DNA of 64,000 nucleotides from Alphaproteobacteria bacterium SO-S41. Lineage in GTDB: Bacteria; Pseudomonadota; Alphaproteobacteria; Micropepsales; Micropepsaceae. This document shows positions 9,550-18,638 of the stretch, piece after piece; position 1 is the first letter of the stretch; each line of letters begins with the position of its first letter. The notes beneath the pieces were generated by a model, which worked only from the letters and a program-made list of their open reading frames with translations, searched no databases and had not been told where the DNA came from. Made by a program: the position numbers and the translations under genes. The DNA lies in assembly GCA_019670725.1 (NCBI GenBank), contig AP024629.1, positions 3,534,001-3,598,000 of the forward strand, read 5' to 3'.

Positions 9550-10032
9550 TCACTTGTCGGACTGGAGATGGGCTTCCAGGAACCACAGCGACTTGTCGAT
9601 GGCGCGCGACATGCTGGTGAAGAGGTCGGTCGTATCCGCGTCGCCGACGCCGTCGGCGGTGTCGATCGCGGCGCGCAGCGCGGTGCCGAAGGTCGAGAAC
9701 GAAGCGGCCAGCGCCTTCACATGCGCAAGTCCGTCGGCGATATCGGTGGGATAACCGGGCAGCGTCGATTTCTCCGCCACGGTCTGCGCGGTGCCGTAGG
9801 CGATGCCGCCCAGCGCCGTCACCCGCTCGGCGATCGTATCGTAGTGATCCTCGACCTCGTTGTGGAACTTGTCGAACAGCTCGTGCAGCGCGATGAAGTT
9901 CGGGCCCTTCACGTTCCAGTGCGCCTGCTTGATCTGCAGCGCGAGGTCGATGGCGTCGGCGAGCCGCGCATTCAGCAGGCGGATCATCGCATCGCGGGTC
10001 TGCAAAGGCAGGTCGTTGCTGGTCTGGTACAT
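9550..10032 (-). CDS. dps: Dps-family DNA-binding ferritin
   Basis: 160 residues. The ferroxidase ligands are all present at family spacing: H38 (QAHWNVKGPNF), H50, D65 and E69. The C-terminus has the SLWFLEAHLQ motif of the helical bundle. Dps forms dodecamers that oxidise and store iron and can protect DNA during stress. The N-terminal extension is short, without an obvious lysine-rich DNA-binding tail. Start MYQTSNDL was chosen; the upstream in-frame extension has no family similarity. It is divergent from the copper operon. Confidence 0.93.
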   Translation of the reverse strand: MYQTSNDLPLQTRDAMIRLLNARLADAIDLALQIKQAHWNVKGPNFIALHELFDKFHNEVEDHYDTIAERVTALGGIAYGTAQTVAEKSTLPGYPTDIADGLAHVKALAASFSTFGTALRAAIDTADGVGDADTTDLFTSMSRAIDKSLWFLEAHLQSDK

Positions 10033-10148
10033 GGGACTTCTCCAGTCGGATTTCGGGCGGACTGTAGCGAAAATCGGTCCGCGGGGGCCAGAATTCAAAT
10101 GAACTTTCTCGCTCACCTTGAACGAGAATATTGAATGCCGCGCCCCGT

Positions 10149-10197
10149 CTGAGCGCTAGACCCATCCGGCTGAGCGCTGTATACCCCCTCTGGGTAT
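10149..10197 (+). promoter_or_regulatory. Copper operon control region: 9-bp direct repeat and CsoR-like palindrome
   Basis: CTGAGCGCT occurs at 10149-10157 and again at 10170-10178, exactly 21 bp apart or two helical turns, as expected for an activator binding one DNA face. Directly after it lies the inverted repeat ATACCC-CCTCT-GGGTAT at 10181-10197, which resembles operators of the CsoR/RcnR metal-sensor family. TATACC at 10180-10185 could be the -10 element. The ATG of the first gene follows one base after the palindrome. No copper regulator gene is visible nearby. Confidence 0.55.
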
Positions 10198-10198
10198 C

Positions 10199-10585
10199 AT
10201 GATGACCGTGCGCCTTCGCATCATCGCGCTCATGTTGTTCGCCGCGGGCTTCCTCGCGGCGGCGCTGGGGCCGCATTGCGCCGCGATGTTCGCCGCGGCC
10301 GATCCCGTCCCCATGCATCACGCCGGCATGGACCACGCCCATCACGGCAAGCCCGCGCCCCAGCCTGAACCGCAGGACTGCGCCGCCATGAGCACGCCCG
10401 ACGGCGTGCTGGTCGCCACCGCCGTCCTCACCCCGCCCGGCCTCGACGATCTCGCGCCGCTACCGTTCTTCGCCGCCGTCGCGCTTCCTGCGCCGGATCG
10501 TGGCGCCCTCGTCCTCCGCCCGCCCCGGCCGCCGCCGGACGCGATCGCGCTCCGGACCGTCCGTACCCATCGCCTGCTGATCTGA
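10199..10585 (+). CDS. Small secreted His/Met-rich protein of the copper operon
   Basis: 128 residues: an N-terminal hydrophobic export signal ending near GPHCAAMFAAADP, a cluster of metal-ligating residues (PMHHAGMDHAHHG), then a proline- and arginine-rich C-terminus. It resembles the short DUF2946-like proteins found ahead of copA genes, but that is a context call. A role in periplasmic copper binding is inferred from the His/Met cluster and from its place as first gene of the operon. ATG 10202 is an alternative start. The gene may be translated without a leader because the operator abuts the start codon. Confidence 0.6.
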   Translation: MMTVRLRIIALMLFAAGFLAAALGPHCAAMFAAADPVPMHHAGMDHAHHGKPAPQPEPQDCAAMSTPDGVLVATAVLTPPGLDDLAPLPFFAAVALPAPDRGALVLRPPRPPPDAIALRTVRTHRLLI

Positions 10586-10644
10586 CGCGACGCCGCGCCG
10601 GGCTCACGCCCGCACGCCGTCTCGATCATGTTCAGGAGCAGGTT

Positions 10645-12276
10645 ATGCGTTCCCTTCTAGCTTTCAGTTTCGCGGCATGGCTCGCCGCCGGTGCGGCCGC
10701 CGCCGAAACCCGCGTCTACGATCTCACCATCGGCGAAACCACCGTCACCATCGACGGCAAATCCTATGACCGTCTTGCGATCAACGGCACGATTCCCGGT
10801 CCGTTGCTGACCTTCACCGAGGGCGACGAGGCCGTCATCCGCGTCACCAACACGCTGGACGAGCCGACCTCGCTGCACTGGCACGGGCTGAAGCTGCCGG
10901 GGATCATGGACGGGGTCACGGGCTTTAACGGCTATCCCGGCATCGCCCCAGGCGCGACTTTCACCTATCGCTTCCCGATCCGTCAGGCCGGCACCTATTG
11001 GTATCACAGCCATACCGGCCTGCAGGAACAGGATGGGCTCTACGCGCCGCTGGTCATCATGCCCAAGGCCGGCGAGGTCGTGAAAGCCGAGCGCGACTAT
11101 GTCGTGATGCTCTCCGACATCCATCCCGAACGCGGCGAGCGCATCCTGCGCAACCTCAAGGTCGATCCCGGCTACTACAACAAGGGTAAGCGCACCGTCA
11201 TCGACTTCTTCCGCGACGCAGCGCGCGATGGGCTCGGTGCCACCCTGCGCGACCGTCTCGCCTGGGGCGAGATGCGGATGGACCCGACCGATCTCGCCGA
11301 CGTTACCGGTTACACCTATCTCCTCAACGGCCGCTCCGCCGCGGCGAACCAGACGCTGCTGTTCTCGAAGGGCGAGAAGGTCCGCCTCCGCTTCATCAAC
11401 GGCAATGCGATGTCGTTCATGGATGTGCGCATTCCAGGTCTCAAGATGATCGTCGTCGCCGCCGATGCCAGCGACGTGCAGCCCGTCCCCGTCGACGAGT
11501 TCCGCATGGGGATCGGCGAGACCTATGACGTCATCGTCATTCCCGATGCCGACAAGGCCTACACGATCTTCGCCGAAGCGATCGACCGCTCCGGCTATGT
11601 CCGCGCCACCCTCGCGCCGCGCGAAGGCATGACGGCCGATGTCCCAGAGATGCATCCCCGCGCGCTGCTCACCATGGACGACATGGGCGCGATGCCCGGC
11701 ATGGATCATGGTGACATGGCGGGCATGGACCATGGCGATATGGCCGGCATGGATCACGCGGCGATGGACCACAACGCCCCGCCCGATCCCAAGACCATCG
11801 ACGAGGCGCGCCGCATGGGCTGGGCCGCCGGCGCGCCGCCCGAGACACGCGAGTTGTCGCTCGCCGACCTGAAGGCGCTCGTCCCCAATGCCGACACCCG
11901 CCCGCCGGTGCGCGAGATCACCGTCACGCTCGGCGGCAATATGGAGCGCTATATCTGGCTGCTGAACGGCAAGCCGTTTGAGGACTCCGACCCGATCCAG
12001 CTCAAGTTCGGCGAGCGTGTCCGCATCACCTATGTCAACGAGACCATGATGGCGCATCCCATGCACCTTCATGGCCCGCATGTTCAGGTCGAGAACGGCC
12101 AGCCGCCAGAGCGCCTGCCGACCAAGCATGTCGTCGTCGTGCCGCCGGGCAAGACCGTCTCGGTCCTCCTCACCGCCGACGAGCCCGGCGACTGGGCGCT
12201 GCACTGCCATCTCCTGAACCACATGGTCTCCGGCATGATGGCCAAGGTCTCGATCGCGCCGGAGGGCACGCCATGA
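10645..12276 (+). CDS. copA: Copper-resistance multicopper oxidase CopA
   Basis: 543 residues with a signal peptide cleaved near AAAAETR. The copper ligands are in order: HWHG at H78/H80, HSH at H121/H123, HPMHLHG from H471, and H520-C521-H522 with H526 and M531 completing the type 1 and trinuclear sites. Between the cupredoxin domains, residues about 349-375 form a Met/His-rich run of MDHGDMAG-type repeats likely to gather copper. CopA oxidises Cu(I) in the periplasm. Its stop overlaps the copB start as ATGA. Length is slightly under the classic CopA of about 600 residues. Confidence 0.95.
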   Translation: MRSLLAFSFAAWLAAGAAAAETRVYDLTIGETTVTIDGKSYDRLAINGTIPGPLLTFTEGDEAVIRVTNTLDEPTSLHWHGLKLPGIMDGVTGFNGYPGIAPGATFTYRFPIRQAGTYWYHSHTGLQEQDGLYAPLVIMPKAGEVVKAERDYVVMLSDIHPERGERILRNLKVDPGYYNKGKRTVIDFFRDAARDGLGATLRDRLAWGEMRMDPTDLADVTGYTYLLNGRSAAANQTLLFSKGEKVRLRFINGNAMSFMDVRIPGLKMIVVAADASDVQPVPVDEFRMGIGETYDVIVIPDADKAYTIFAEAIDRSGYVRATLAPREGMTADVPEMHPRALLTMDDMGAMPGMDHGDMAGMDHGDMAGMDHAAMDHNAPPDPKTIDEARRMGWAAGAPPETRELSLADLKALVPNADTRPPVREITVTLGGNMERYIWLLNGKPFEDSDPIQLKFGERVRITYVNETMMAHPMHLHGPHVQVENGQPPERLPTKHVVVVPPGKTVSVLLTADEPGDWALHCHLLNHMVSGMMAKVSIAPEGTP

Positions 12277-12980
12277 GCGCCGCCCTCCTGCTGCTCGCGG
12301 CGATGGCCGGTCATGGCGACCACGCGGCTCCGACCGTCCATGCCGGCCATGACGGTCTCACCTACTGGATGGTCCGCGGCGAACTCGACGCCGGCCGCAC
12401 CGGGAATGAGGAGGACTTTTTCTCGTGGGATGCCGAAGCCTGGATCGGCGGCGACAGCTCCAAGCTCTGGCTGAAATCCGAAGGCGAGTCCGTCGCCGGC
12501 GATCTCCACAACGCCGAAGTGCAAGCGCTCTACAGCGTGCCCGTCTCCGACTTCTGGGATCTGCAGGCCGGCATGCGCTATGACTTCGAACCGGATGGCC
12601 GCGCCTATCTCGCCATCGGCCTCGAAGGGCTCGCACCCTATTTCTTCGAGACCGAAGCCACCGCCTTTCTCAGCGAGGACGGCGATCTCAGCCTGCGCCT
12701 GAAACAGGAGTTCGACCTCCTGCTGACCCAACGCCTGGTCCTTACACCATCAGCCGAACTCAAAGCCTCCGCCTCCGATGTTCCTGAACTCGGGCTAGGC
12801 GCCGGCTTCACCGAAGCCAAGCTCGAGCTCACCCTTCGCTACGAAATCACCCGCAAGTTCGCGCCCTATGTCGCGCTCGAATACGAGCGCGCTCTTGGCG
12901 AAACCGCCTCCATCGCCCGCGCCGCTGGGGAGAGCGTCGAGACGACCTCGCTCCGCGCCGGCCTCCGCTTCTGGTTTTGA
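12273..12980 (+). CDS. copB: Copper-resistance outer-membrane protein CopB
   Basis: 235 residues. A short hydrophobic N-terminus is followed by His-containing AGHGDHAAPTVHAGHDG and then the CopB core (LDAGRTGNEEDFFSWDAEAWIGGD..KLWLKSEGE). Amphipathic strands continue to a C-terminal phenylalanine (LRFWF), the usual end of an outer-membrane beta barrel. It likely binds or passes copper at the outer membrane. The 4-nt overlap with copA indicates translational coupling. The N-terminal Met/His region is shorter than in classical CopB. Confidence 0.9.
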   Translation: MSAALLLLAAMAGHGDHAAPTVHAGHDGLTYWMVRGELDAGRTGNEEDFFSWDAEAWIGGDSSKLWLKSEGESVAGDLHNAEVQALYSVPVSDFWDLQAGMRYDFEPDGRAYLAIGLEGLAPYFFETEATAFLSEDGDLSLRLKQEFDLLLTQRLVLTPSAELKASASDVPELGLGAGFTEAKLELTLRYEITRKFAPYVALEYERALGETASIARAAGESVETTSLRAGLRFWF

Positions 12981-12992
12981 AAGGAAAGACCC

Positions 12993-13484
12993 ATGCCCCT
13001 CCGCCTCCTCATCGCCGCCGCCGCGCTCGCGTTCCCCGCTTTCGCCGCCGATCCTCATGCCGGACATGGCGGCGGCCATGCCAGCCACGACATGGATCAC
13101 ATGGAAGACCTCGCCCGCTTCGGCGCCCCCGGCGATCCCGCCAAGGCGACGCGCACCGTCACCATCCACGCGCGCGACATCGCCTTCGACCAGTCGGCGC
13201 TCGATCTGAAACCCGGCGAGACCGTCAAGTTCGTGCTGATCAATGACGGCACGCAGGACCACGAACTCGGCGTCGGCGACGCCGCCTTCTTCGAAGCCCA
13301 TATCAAGATGATGGCCGAGATGCCCGGCATGGCGATGGACGCGATGCCCAACATGGTGACCGCAAAACCCGGCGAAACCGTAAGCTTTGCCTGGACCTTC
13401 ACCACGGCCGGCAGCTTCGAATTCGCCTGCGCCATGCCCGGCCATTACGAGCTGGGCATGAAGGGCGCCATCACCGTGAAGTAG
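12993..13484 (+). CDS. Periplasmic cupredoxin-like copper protein
   Basis: 163 residues with signal peptide cleavage near AFAADPHAG. A His/Met-rich linker (HAGHGGGHASHDMDHM) precedes a plastocyanin-like domain with type 1 copper ligands H90 (QDHELGVG), C146, H151 and M156 in CAMPGHYELGM. An electron-transfer or copper-carrier role to CopA is inferred. AAAGGAAAG just upstream is a good ribosome site. It is the last clear gene of the copper operon, 12 nt after copB. Confidence 0.88.
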   Translation: MPLRLLIAAAALAFPAFAADPHAGHGGGHASHDMDHMEDLARFGAPGDPAKATRTVTIHARDIAFDQSALDLKPGETVKFVLINDGTQDHELGVGDAAFFEAHIKMMAEMPGMAMDAMPNMVTAKPGETVSFAWTFTTAGSFEFACAMPGHYELGMKGAITVK

Positions 13485-13544
13485 CGGAACCCCACTCATG
13501 CGCTGGCGTTTGGGAAGCAACCTCATCCCAGCGCCGGAGCACTT

Positions 13545-14537
13545 ATGGCCCGCAAGACATCAAAAGCCCCGACGAAGGTCGCGGCCACTGCCCGCACCCA
13601 TCGAGCCATCCAGAAGGACACCGACGCCAAGGACGCGGAGACCAAGGGCAAGAAAAAGGAGTCCGGCGCGATGCAGGCGGGCCATGCGCTCTATCCCGAG
13701 CCGCCCTTTCCCAAGCAGCACCTGAAGAAGCCCGGCAATGAGTGGCAGCTCGATCCGCCGCCCATGTACGACAACCCGCACTACAAGGGCTCGGAGAAGC
13801 TGAAGGGCATGGCCGCCATCGTCACCGGCGGCGACAGCGGCATCGGCCGCGCCGTCGCGATTCTCTTCGCCCGCGAAGGCGCCGATGTCGCGATCGTCTA
13901 TCTCACCGAAGGCCAGGACGCCGAAGACACCAAGGCGGCGACCGAGCAGGAAGGCACGCGCTGTCTCCTCATCTCGGGCGACGTTTCCGACGCGAAATTC
14001 TGCAAGGACGCCGTCGCCAAGACCGTCAAGGCGTTCGGCAAGCTCGACATCCTCGTCAACAACGCAGCGTTCCAGGAACATGTCGCGAAGATCGAGGACA
14101 TCACCGACGAACATTTCGACACGACGCTGAAGACCAATCTCTACGGCTATTTCTTCATGGCGCGCGCCGCGGCGCCGCATCTGCCGCGCGGCGGGTCGAT
14201 CGTGAATACCGGCTCGATCACTGGGATCGACGGCTCGAAGGAGCTGCTCGACTATTCCATGACCAAAGGCGGCATCCACGCCTTCACCCGCGCTCTGTCG
14301 GGCAGTCTCGCCGAACGCGGCATCCGCGTGAACGCGGTTGCGCCCGGCCCGGTCTGGACCCCGCTCAATCCCGCCGACAAGGATGCCGAGCATGTTGCCC
14401 AGTTCGGCGCCGATACCGTAATGAAGCGCCCGGCCCAACCCGAGGAGATCGCGCCGGCCTATGTGTTTCTGGCCGCGCCCAGCTGCGCCAGCTACATCAC
14501 CGGCGAGATCCTGCCGATCATCGGCGGCTACAAATGA
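13545..14537 (+). CDS. SDR-family oxidoreductase, YghA / stress-protein-39 type
   Basis: 330 residues. About 85 residues of basic, low-complexity N-terminus (lysine- and threonine-rich, then KQHLKKPGNEWQLDPPPMYD) precede a classical short-chain dehydrogenase. Visible motifs are the cofactor loop TGGDSGIG, NNAA, the catalytic serine in NTGSITG and YSMTKGG. The PPMYDNPHYKGSEKLKG segment marks the YghA/GSP39 subfamily, NAD(P)-dependent and often stress-linked. It sits 60 nt after the cupredoxin, so it may be read through from the copper operon. It converges on tRNA-His. Confidence 0.88.
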   Translation: MARKTSKAPTKVAATARTHRAIQKDTDAKDAETKGKKKESGAMQAGHALYPEPPFPKQHLKKPGNEWQLDPPPMYDNPHYKGSEKLKGMAAIVTGGDSGIGRAVAILFAREGADVAIVYLTEGQDAEDTKAATEQEGTRCLLISGDVSDAKFCKDAVAKTVKAFGKLDILVNNAAFQEHVAKIEDITDEHFDTTLKTNLYGYFFMARAAAPHLPRGGSIVNTGSITGIDGSKELLDYSMTKGGIHAFTRALSGSLAERGIRVNAVAPGPVWTPLNPADKDAEHVAQFGADTVMKRPAQPEEIAPAYVFLAAPSCASYITGEILPIIGGYK

Positions 14538-14546
14538 TGGGTGGAA

Positions 14547-14623
14547 TGGTACCGCCTCCCCGGCTTGAACGGGGGACCTCTGGTTCCACAAACCAGCGCT
14601 CTAACCAACTGAGCTAAGGCGGC
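14547..14623 (-). tRNA. tRNA-His (anticodon GTG)
   Basis: 77 nt including an encoded CCA. The acceptor is GCCGCCT / AGGCGGT, then D arm GCTC...GAGC, anticodon stem CTGGT/ACCAG around TTGTGGA, and T arm CCCCG-TTCAAGC-CGGGG. The loop gives GTG at positions 34-36. The discriminator is A73 and the terminal pair is G1:U72, not the G-1:C73 arrangement used by most bacterial tRNA-His. This matches a variant known from a subset of Alphaproteobacteria. Confidence 0.93.
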
Positions 14624-14796
14624 CCTTTTTCAGGAGGGGCGGACCATATGTCCGGCCCTCGCGCTGCGCAAGGCGACGCTTGTTAGTTAACCACGGATAA
14701 AGAAACAAGACCCTTGGCGTGCATCGCACGTTGGCCGCGCGGAATGCTGCCTCTAACGTCGCGAATCGGTCCACTCTGCCGGACCAAGAGGTTCAT

Positions 14797-16584
14797 TTGT
14801 CCCGTTCGTTCGACGAAGCCGTCAGCCGCATCGCCGCCGCACCCCAGCCCGCCTGGCTGTGGGACGCCGCGCGCCGCCGCATCGTCTTCGCGAATCCGGC
14901 CGCCATCGCCCATTGGGGCGAGGCCAGCCTCGCAGATCTCATCGACCGCCGTTTCGGCGCTGACGACAAGGCCGCGCGCCAGGGCGGCACGCCCGCACTG
15001 CTCCGCGACGGCCGGCCCGGCCTCCTTGTCATGGCGGCCCCCGCGGGCGAGGCAAGCACCGATCCCTTCTTCGCCGCGGCCCCCACCGCCCTCGCCGTGT
15101 TCGACGCCGAGGGCCAGCCGGTCCAGGCCAATGCCGAGGCGCACGATCTGCTGATGCCAGGCGCGCTCGGCATCGTCTTCTCCTCGCCCTATATCGCAGC
15201 GGATTTCACGGCCGAGCTTCAGGCCCGTGGCCTCCTCACCCGCACGCTGCCGGTCGCCACCCGTTTCGGCCTCCGCCGTTGCCGCATCGTCGCCAAGCGG
15301 CTCGGCCAGGACGCGGAGACGCAGTTCGTGCTGGCCTTCGAGGATATCGAGGACCGCCTCGCCCTCAACAGCGAATCGCCCCCACCGCCGCGCCCAACCG
15401 TCACCGAGCCGGTCGCCGTCGAAACCGAAGCGCCGCCGCTCGACCTCTTCACGCCCGCGCCGCCGCCTCCCATGCCGGCCGCCGTCATCGCGGCGCCCAG
15501 CGCGGCCCTGGAAGAGGTCGTCGCCGCCCTTTCCGATCCGACGCTCGCCGCCGACGCCAGCGGCCATGTGATCGCGATGAACGCCAAGGCGGCGCAGCTC
15601 CTCGGCGAGAGCGCACGCGGCGAGCCGCTGCTCAACATGCTGCCGCCCGACCTCAAGGCCGACGCCGCCGCCTATATCGCGGCCAGCGGCGCGCGGGGCC
15701 TGGAGCGCGCGCTCGAGGACGGCCGCGAGACCCGCATCCTGCGCGGTTCCGAACATGTGCCGGTGCGCGCCGCGTTCGCGCGCCTCGCGACCGGCGAGAT
15801 CCTCGTCCAGTTCCACGACCTCAGCGCCGGCCGCGCCGCTGAAGAGGCGCTGAAGCGCGCGCGCGAGGAGGCCGAGATCGCCTCGCAGCACAAGACCGAG
15901 TTTCTCGCCAAGATCAGCCACGAACTGCGCACGCCGCTCAACGCGATCATCGGTTTCGCCGAGATCATGGAGCAGGCGCGCTTCGGACCGATCGAAAACG
16001 AGCGCTATCAGGGCTATGTCCACGACATCAAGGACAGCGGCGAATTGCTGCTCAGCCTGATCAACGACCTGCTGGATCTGACCAAGGCGGAGTCGGGCCG
16101 CATCGAGCTCGATCCCGACGCCGTCGAGATCAAGCCGATCATCCTCAATGTGCTCAGTCTCCTCGCACCCCTCGCCGAGCGCGCGGGCGTGACGCTGCAC
16201 CCGACCATCGCCAAGGACATTCCCGCGATCGTCGCCGATGAGCGCAGCCTGAAGCAGATCCTGCTGAACCTCGCGGGCAATGCGATCAAGTTCAACCGCG
16301 ACGGCGGCGAGGTCGAAGTCACCGCGTCGATGGATGTCGCGGGCGCCGTCCATATCGCGGTGCGCGACACCGGCCCGGGCATGGACGCCGAAGACCTCAA
16401 GCGCGCGATGGAACCCTATCGCCGCACCAAGTCCGGCCGCGGCCGCGAGGGTACCGGCCTCGGCCTCCCCCTCGCCCGCGCCCTCACCGAAGCGAACAAG
16501 GCGCAGTTCACGCTGGAATCGACGCCCGGCAAGGGCACGGTCGCGCGCCTGACCTTCCCCAGCGCGCTGGTGCTGGCCGGCTAA
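14797..16584 (+). CDS. PAS-containing sensor histidine kinase, PdhS/PleC-like
   Basis: About 595 residues from the TTG at 14797, which has AAGAGG five bases upstream; an in-frame GTG at 14719 lacks a good ribosome site. An N-terminal PAS-like region (QPAWLWDAARRRIVFANPAA) is followed by a proline-rich linker and a second PAS (LAADASGHVIAMNAKAAQLL). The HisKA motif FLAKISHELRTPLNAIIGFAE has its phospho-acceptor near H375; the N-box is NLAGNAIKF, and G boxes are DTGPGM and GTGLGLPLA. No membrane segment is visible, so it is probably cytoplasmic. The kinase core resembles the PleC/DivJ/PdhS group. No response regulator is adjacent. Confidence 0.88.
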   Translation: MSRSFDEAVSRIAAAPQPAWLWDAARRRIVFANPAAIAHWGEASLADLIDRRFGADDKAARQGGTPALLRDGRPGLLVMAAPAGEASTDPFFAAAPTALAVFDAEGQPVQANAEAHDLLMPGALGIVFSSPYIAADFTAELQARGLLTRTLPVATRFGLRRCRIVAKRLGQDAETQFVLAFEDIEDRLALNSESPPPPRPTVTEPVAVETEAPPLDLFTPAPPPPMPAAVIAAPSAALEEVVAALSDPTLAADASGHVIAMNAKAAQLLGESARGEPLLNMLPPDLKADAAAYIAASGARGLERALEDGRETRILRGSEHVPVRAAFARLATGEILVQFHDLSAGRAAEEALKRAREEAEIASQHKTEFLAKISHELRTPLNAIIGFAEIMEQARFGPIENERYQGYVHDIKDSGELLLSLINDLLDLTKAESGRIELDPDAVEIKPIILNVLSLLAPLAERAGVTLHPTIAKDIPAIVADERSLKQILLNLAGNAIKFNRDGGEVEVTASMDVAGAVHIAVRDTGPGMDAEDLKRAMEPYRRTKSGRGREGTGLGLPLARALTEANKAQFTLESTPGKGTVARLTFPSALVLAG

Positions 16585-17480
16585 GCTCTTTCGCCCGGCC
16601 CGCGTTTGGGCGGCTTGTGGGCTGCGATCTCCCAGAAAGCGTCCATCGCCTCGGTTTGCGCATCCTCCCGCTTGATGAACTGAAAGCGGCTGATGCTGTC
16701 ACAGCCGCTGAGAGGCCGCCGCACGCCGTTGCGGGCCGGCGCGGGCGACCATCCCGGCACGATGGAAATCGCGTTCAGGCCGTCAAGCTTGTTGGTGTAG
16801 CGAAACTCCGCCGTCTCGATCAGCCTGCCGGCATGGCCTTCGAGCAAGCCGAAGAGCTCATCGTACAGACCGGGATTGGTGTGGCGCGGGAAGACGACCA
16901 GCGGCTTCCCGCGAAGATCGCTCACGGCGAGAGACGCTTTCGACAGCAGCGGATCGTTGCTGTTCAGAACGGCCTCGAGCCCCGTTTCGATCAGTGTCAA
17001 AACCTCAAGGCCGGACACATCGACAGGCCCCGTCGAAAACAACCCGTCGATTTCGCCGTTCACGAGATCCTGGTGGAGCTTGCGGAGATCGCCGTTGCGC
17101 ATCTCCAGCTCCACGGCGGGATGGCGGTCGCGGAAGCGTTGGAAGATCTTGAGGCGCGCCCGTACCCGCAAGGCGAAGAACGGCACGCCGATGCGCAGGC
17201 GATCGGGCGCTTCCCGGGCGAGCAGTGTGCCCAGCGTCCGCGTCGCTTCAACCTCGCGCGCCAGAACGCGCGCCTTGGCGAGTAGCCGCGCGCCCTTCTC
17301 CGTCAGCTCGACACGGCGCGTCGTGCGATTGAACAGTCTGAACCCGATCTCCGCTTCGAGCTTCGCGATCTGACGCGACAGCCAGGGCTGCGCGACCTGC
17401 AGGCGCTCCGCGGCTTTGCGGAACGACAGCTCCTCCGCGACCGCGACGAAGTGGAGGATCAGGGTGACGTCGATCGGCAT
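16581..17480 (-). CDS. LysR-family transcriptional regulator
   Basis: 299 residues. The N-terminal winged helix-turn-helix is clear (FVAVAEELSFRKAAERLQVAQPWLSRQIAKLE then GFRLFNRTTRRVELTEKG), followed by a periplasmic-binding-like effector domain. It lies 18 nt downstream of an Old Yellow Enzyme gene on the same strand, so the pair is probably one operon and the regulator may respond to that enzyme's substrate. The stop overlaps the convergent kinase by 4 nt. Confidence 0.9.
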   Translation of the reverse strand: MPIDVTLILHFVAVAEELSFRKAAERLQVAQPWLSRQIAKLEAEIGFRLFNRTTRRVELTEKGARLLAKARVLAREVEATRTLGTLLAREAPDRLRIGVPFFALRVRARLKIFQRFRDRHPAVELEMRNGDLRKLHQDLVNGEIDGLFSTGPVDVSGLEVLTLIETGLEAVLNSNDPLLSKASLAVSDLRGKPLVVFPRHTNPGLYDELFGLLEGHAGRLIETAEFRYTNKLDGLNAISIVPGWSPAPARNGVRRPLSGCDSISRFQFIKREDAQTEAMDAFWEIAAHKPPKRGPGERA

Positions 17481-17498
17481 GATCGCCGTTCCCCAGCA

Positions 17499-18638
17499 TC
17501 AGGCGCTGTTGGCCGGCATGGTGTAGGTTCGCGTCACCACGGTGGATCGGATTTCGTCCGTGAACAGCTCGCTGCGCAGGTCGCCGAACAGGCGGTTCCG
17601 CACCTTGTTCACCCAATCCGGCTCCACCAGCACGGCGCGGCCAATGGCGGCGAGATCGAAATCACCGCGGGCGAAGCGCCGCTCCAGCTCCGCGATGCCC
17701 GCCGCGCCGGTGGTCTTGGCGATCTGCCCTGCAAAGCTCGACTGCATGTCGGTATCGAGCCCGATGCTCCCCACCGCGATGGTGGGGATGCCGGACATCG
17801 CCTTCACCCATCCGGCATAGCCAAGGTCCGACCCTTCGAACTCCGGCACCCAGAAGCGCCGCGCCGAGGCGTGGAACACGTCGATTCCCGCGGCCACCAG
17901 CGGCGTCAGGAACGCCTTCAGGTCATCCGGCGTCGGACACGGTTTGATATCGTAGACCCCGCCCTTCCACTGCGAGATGCGCATGCCGATCGGATAGTCG
18001 TCGCCGACGGCGCTGCGCACCCGGCGCACCACGTCGAGGCCGAACTTCATGCGCGCCGCGAGATCGCCGCCATACTCATCGTCGCGCTTGTTGCTGCCCG
18101 CGAAGAAGAACTGATCGATCAGATGGCCGTGCGCGCCGTGCAGTTCGACGCCGGAAAAGCCGATCGCCTTGGCGATTTCCGCTGAGCGCGCATAGAGGTC
18201 AGTGACCTCTTCGATCTGGTCCTTGGTGAAAGGATTGCCGCGCAGCTCGCCGGCGGCCGTCAGACCCGACGGTCCGAAGCCGCCTTCCCGGTTCGCGCCT
18301 TCATGCCAGAGTTGGAGGAAAATGTGCCCGCCGGCCTCGCGCACGGCCTCGACGCAGGCCTTCCAGCCGTCATAGGCGGGCGGGAACAGCCGCGCATAGG
18401 CGCTCGACGTGGACCAATGGTCCATCGTCGTGCCCTGCGTGATGACCAGTCCGATGCCGCCTTCGACGCGCGCGCGATAGTCCGCCGCATGCTCGCGGCT
18501 CGGGATGAAATCGCTCGGTTTGTGGCGCTGCATCGGCGCCATGGCGAAGCGATTGGGGACGGTGACGCCGCGGATCGTGTAGGGCGTGAAGAGCGTTTCG
18601 AGAGTCAGGCGAACCTCACCGGCAATCGCATTTTGCAC
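17499..18638 (-). CDS. NADH:flavin oxidoreductase, Old Yellow Enzyme family
   Basis: 379 residues of an FMN-binding TIM barrel. Visible are FTPYTIRGVTVPNRFAMAPM, the substrate-site pair in GVELHGAHGHLIDQFF, the phosphate-binding region around TIAVGSIG and the C-terminal AIGRAVLVEPDWVNKVR. The family reduces activated alkenes and nitro compounds with NAD(P)H. The annotated start is GTG; a CTG ten codons in (TLETLFTPYT), preceded by GGTGAGG, matches the family N-terminus better. It is followed by a LysR gene that may control it. Confidence 0.9.
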   Translation of the reverse strand: MQNAIAGEVRLTLETLFTPYTIRGVTVPNRFAMAPMQRHKPSDFIPSREHAADYRARVEGGIGLVITQGTTMDHWSTSSAYARLFPPAYDGWKACVEAVREAGGHIFLQLWHEGANREGGFGPSGLTAAGELRGNPFTKDQIEEVTDLYARSAEIAKAIGFSGVELHGAHGHLIDQFFFAGSNKRDDEYGGDLAARMKFGLDVVRRVRSAVGDDYPIGMRISQWKGGVYDIKPCPTPDDLKAFLTPLVAAGIDVFHASARRFWVPEFEGSDLGYAGWVKAMSGIPTIAVGSIGLDTDMQSSFAGQIAKTTGAAGIAELERRFARGDFDLAAIGRAVLVEPDWVNKVRNRLFGDLRSELFTDEIRSTVVTRTYTMPANSA

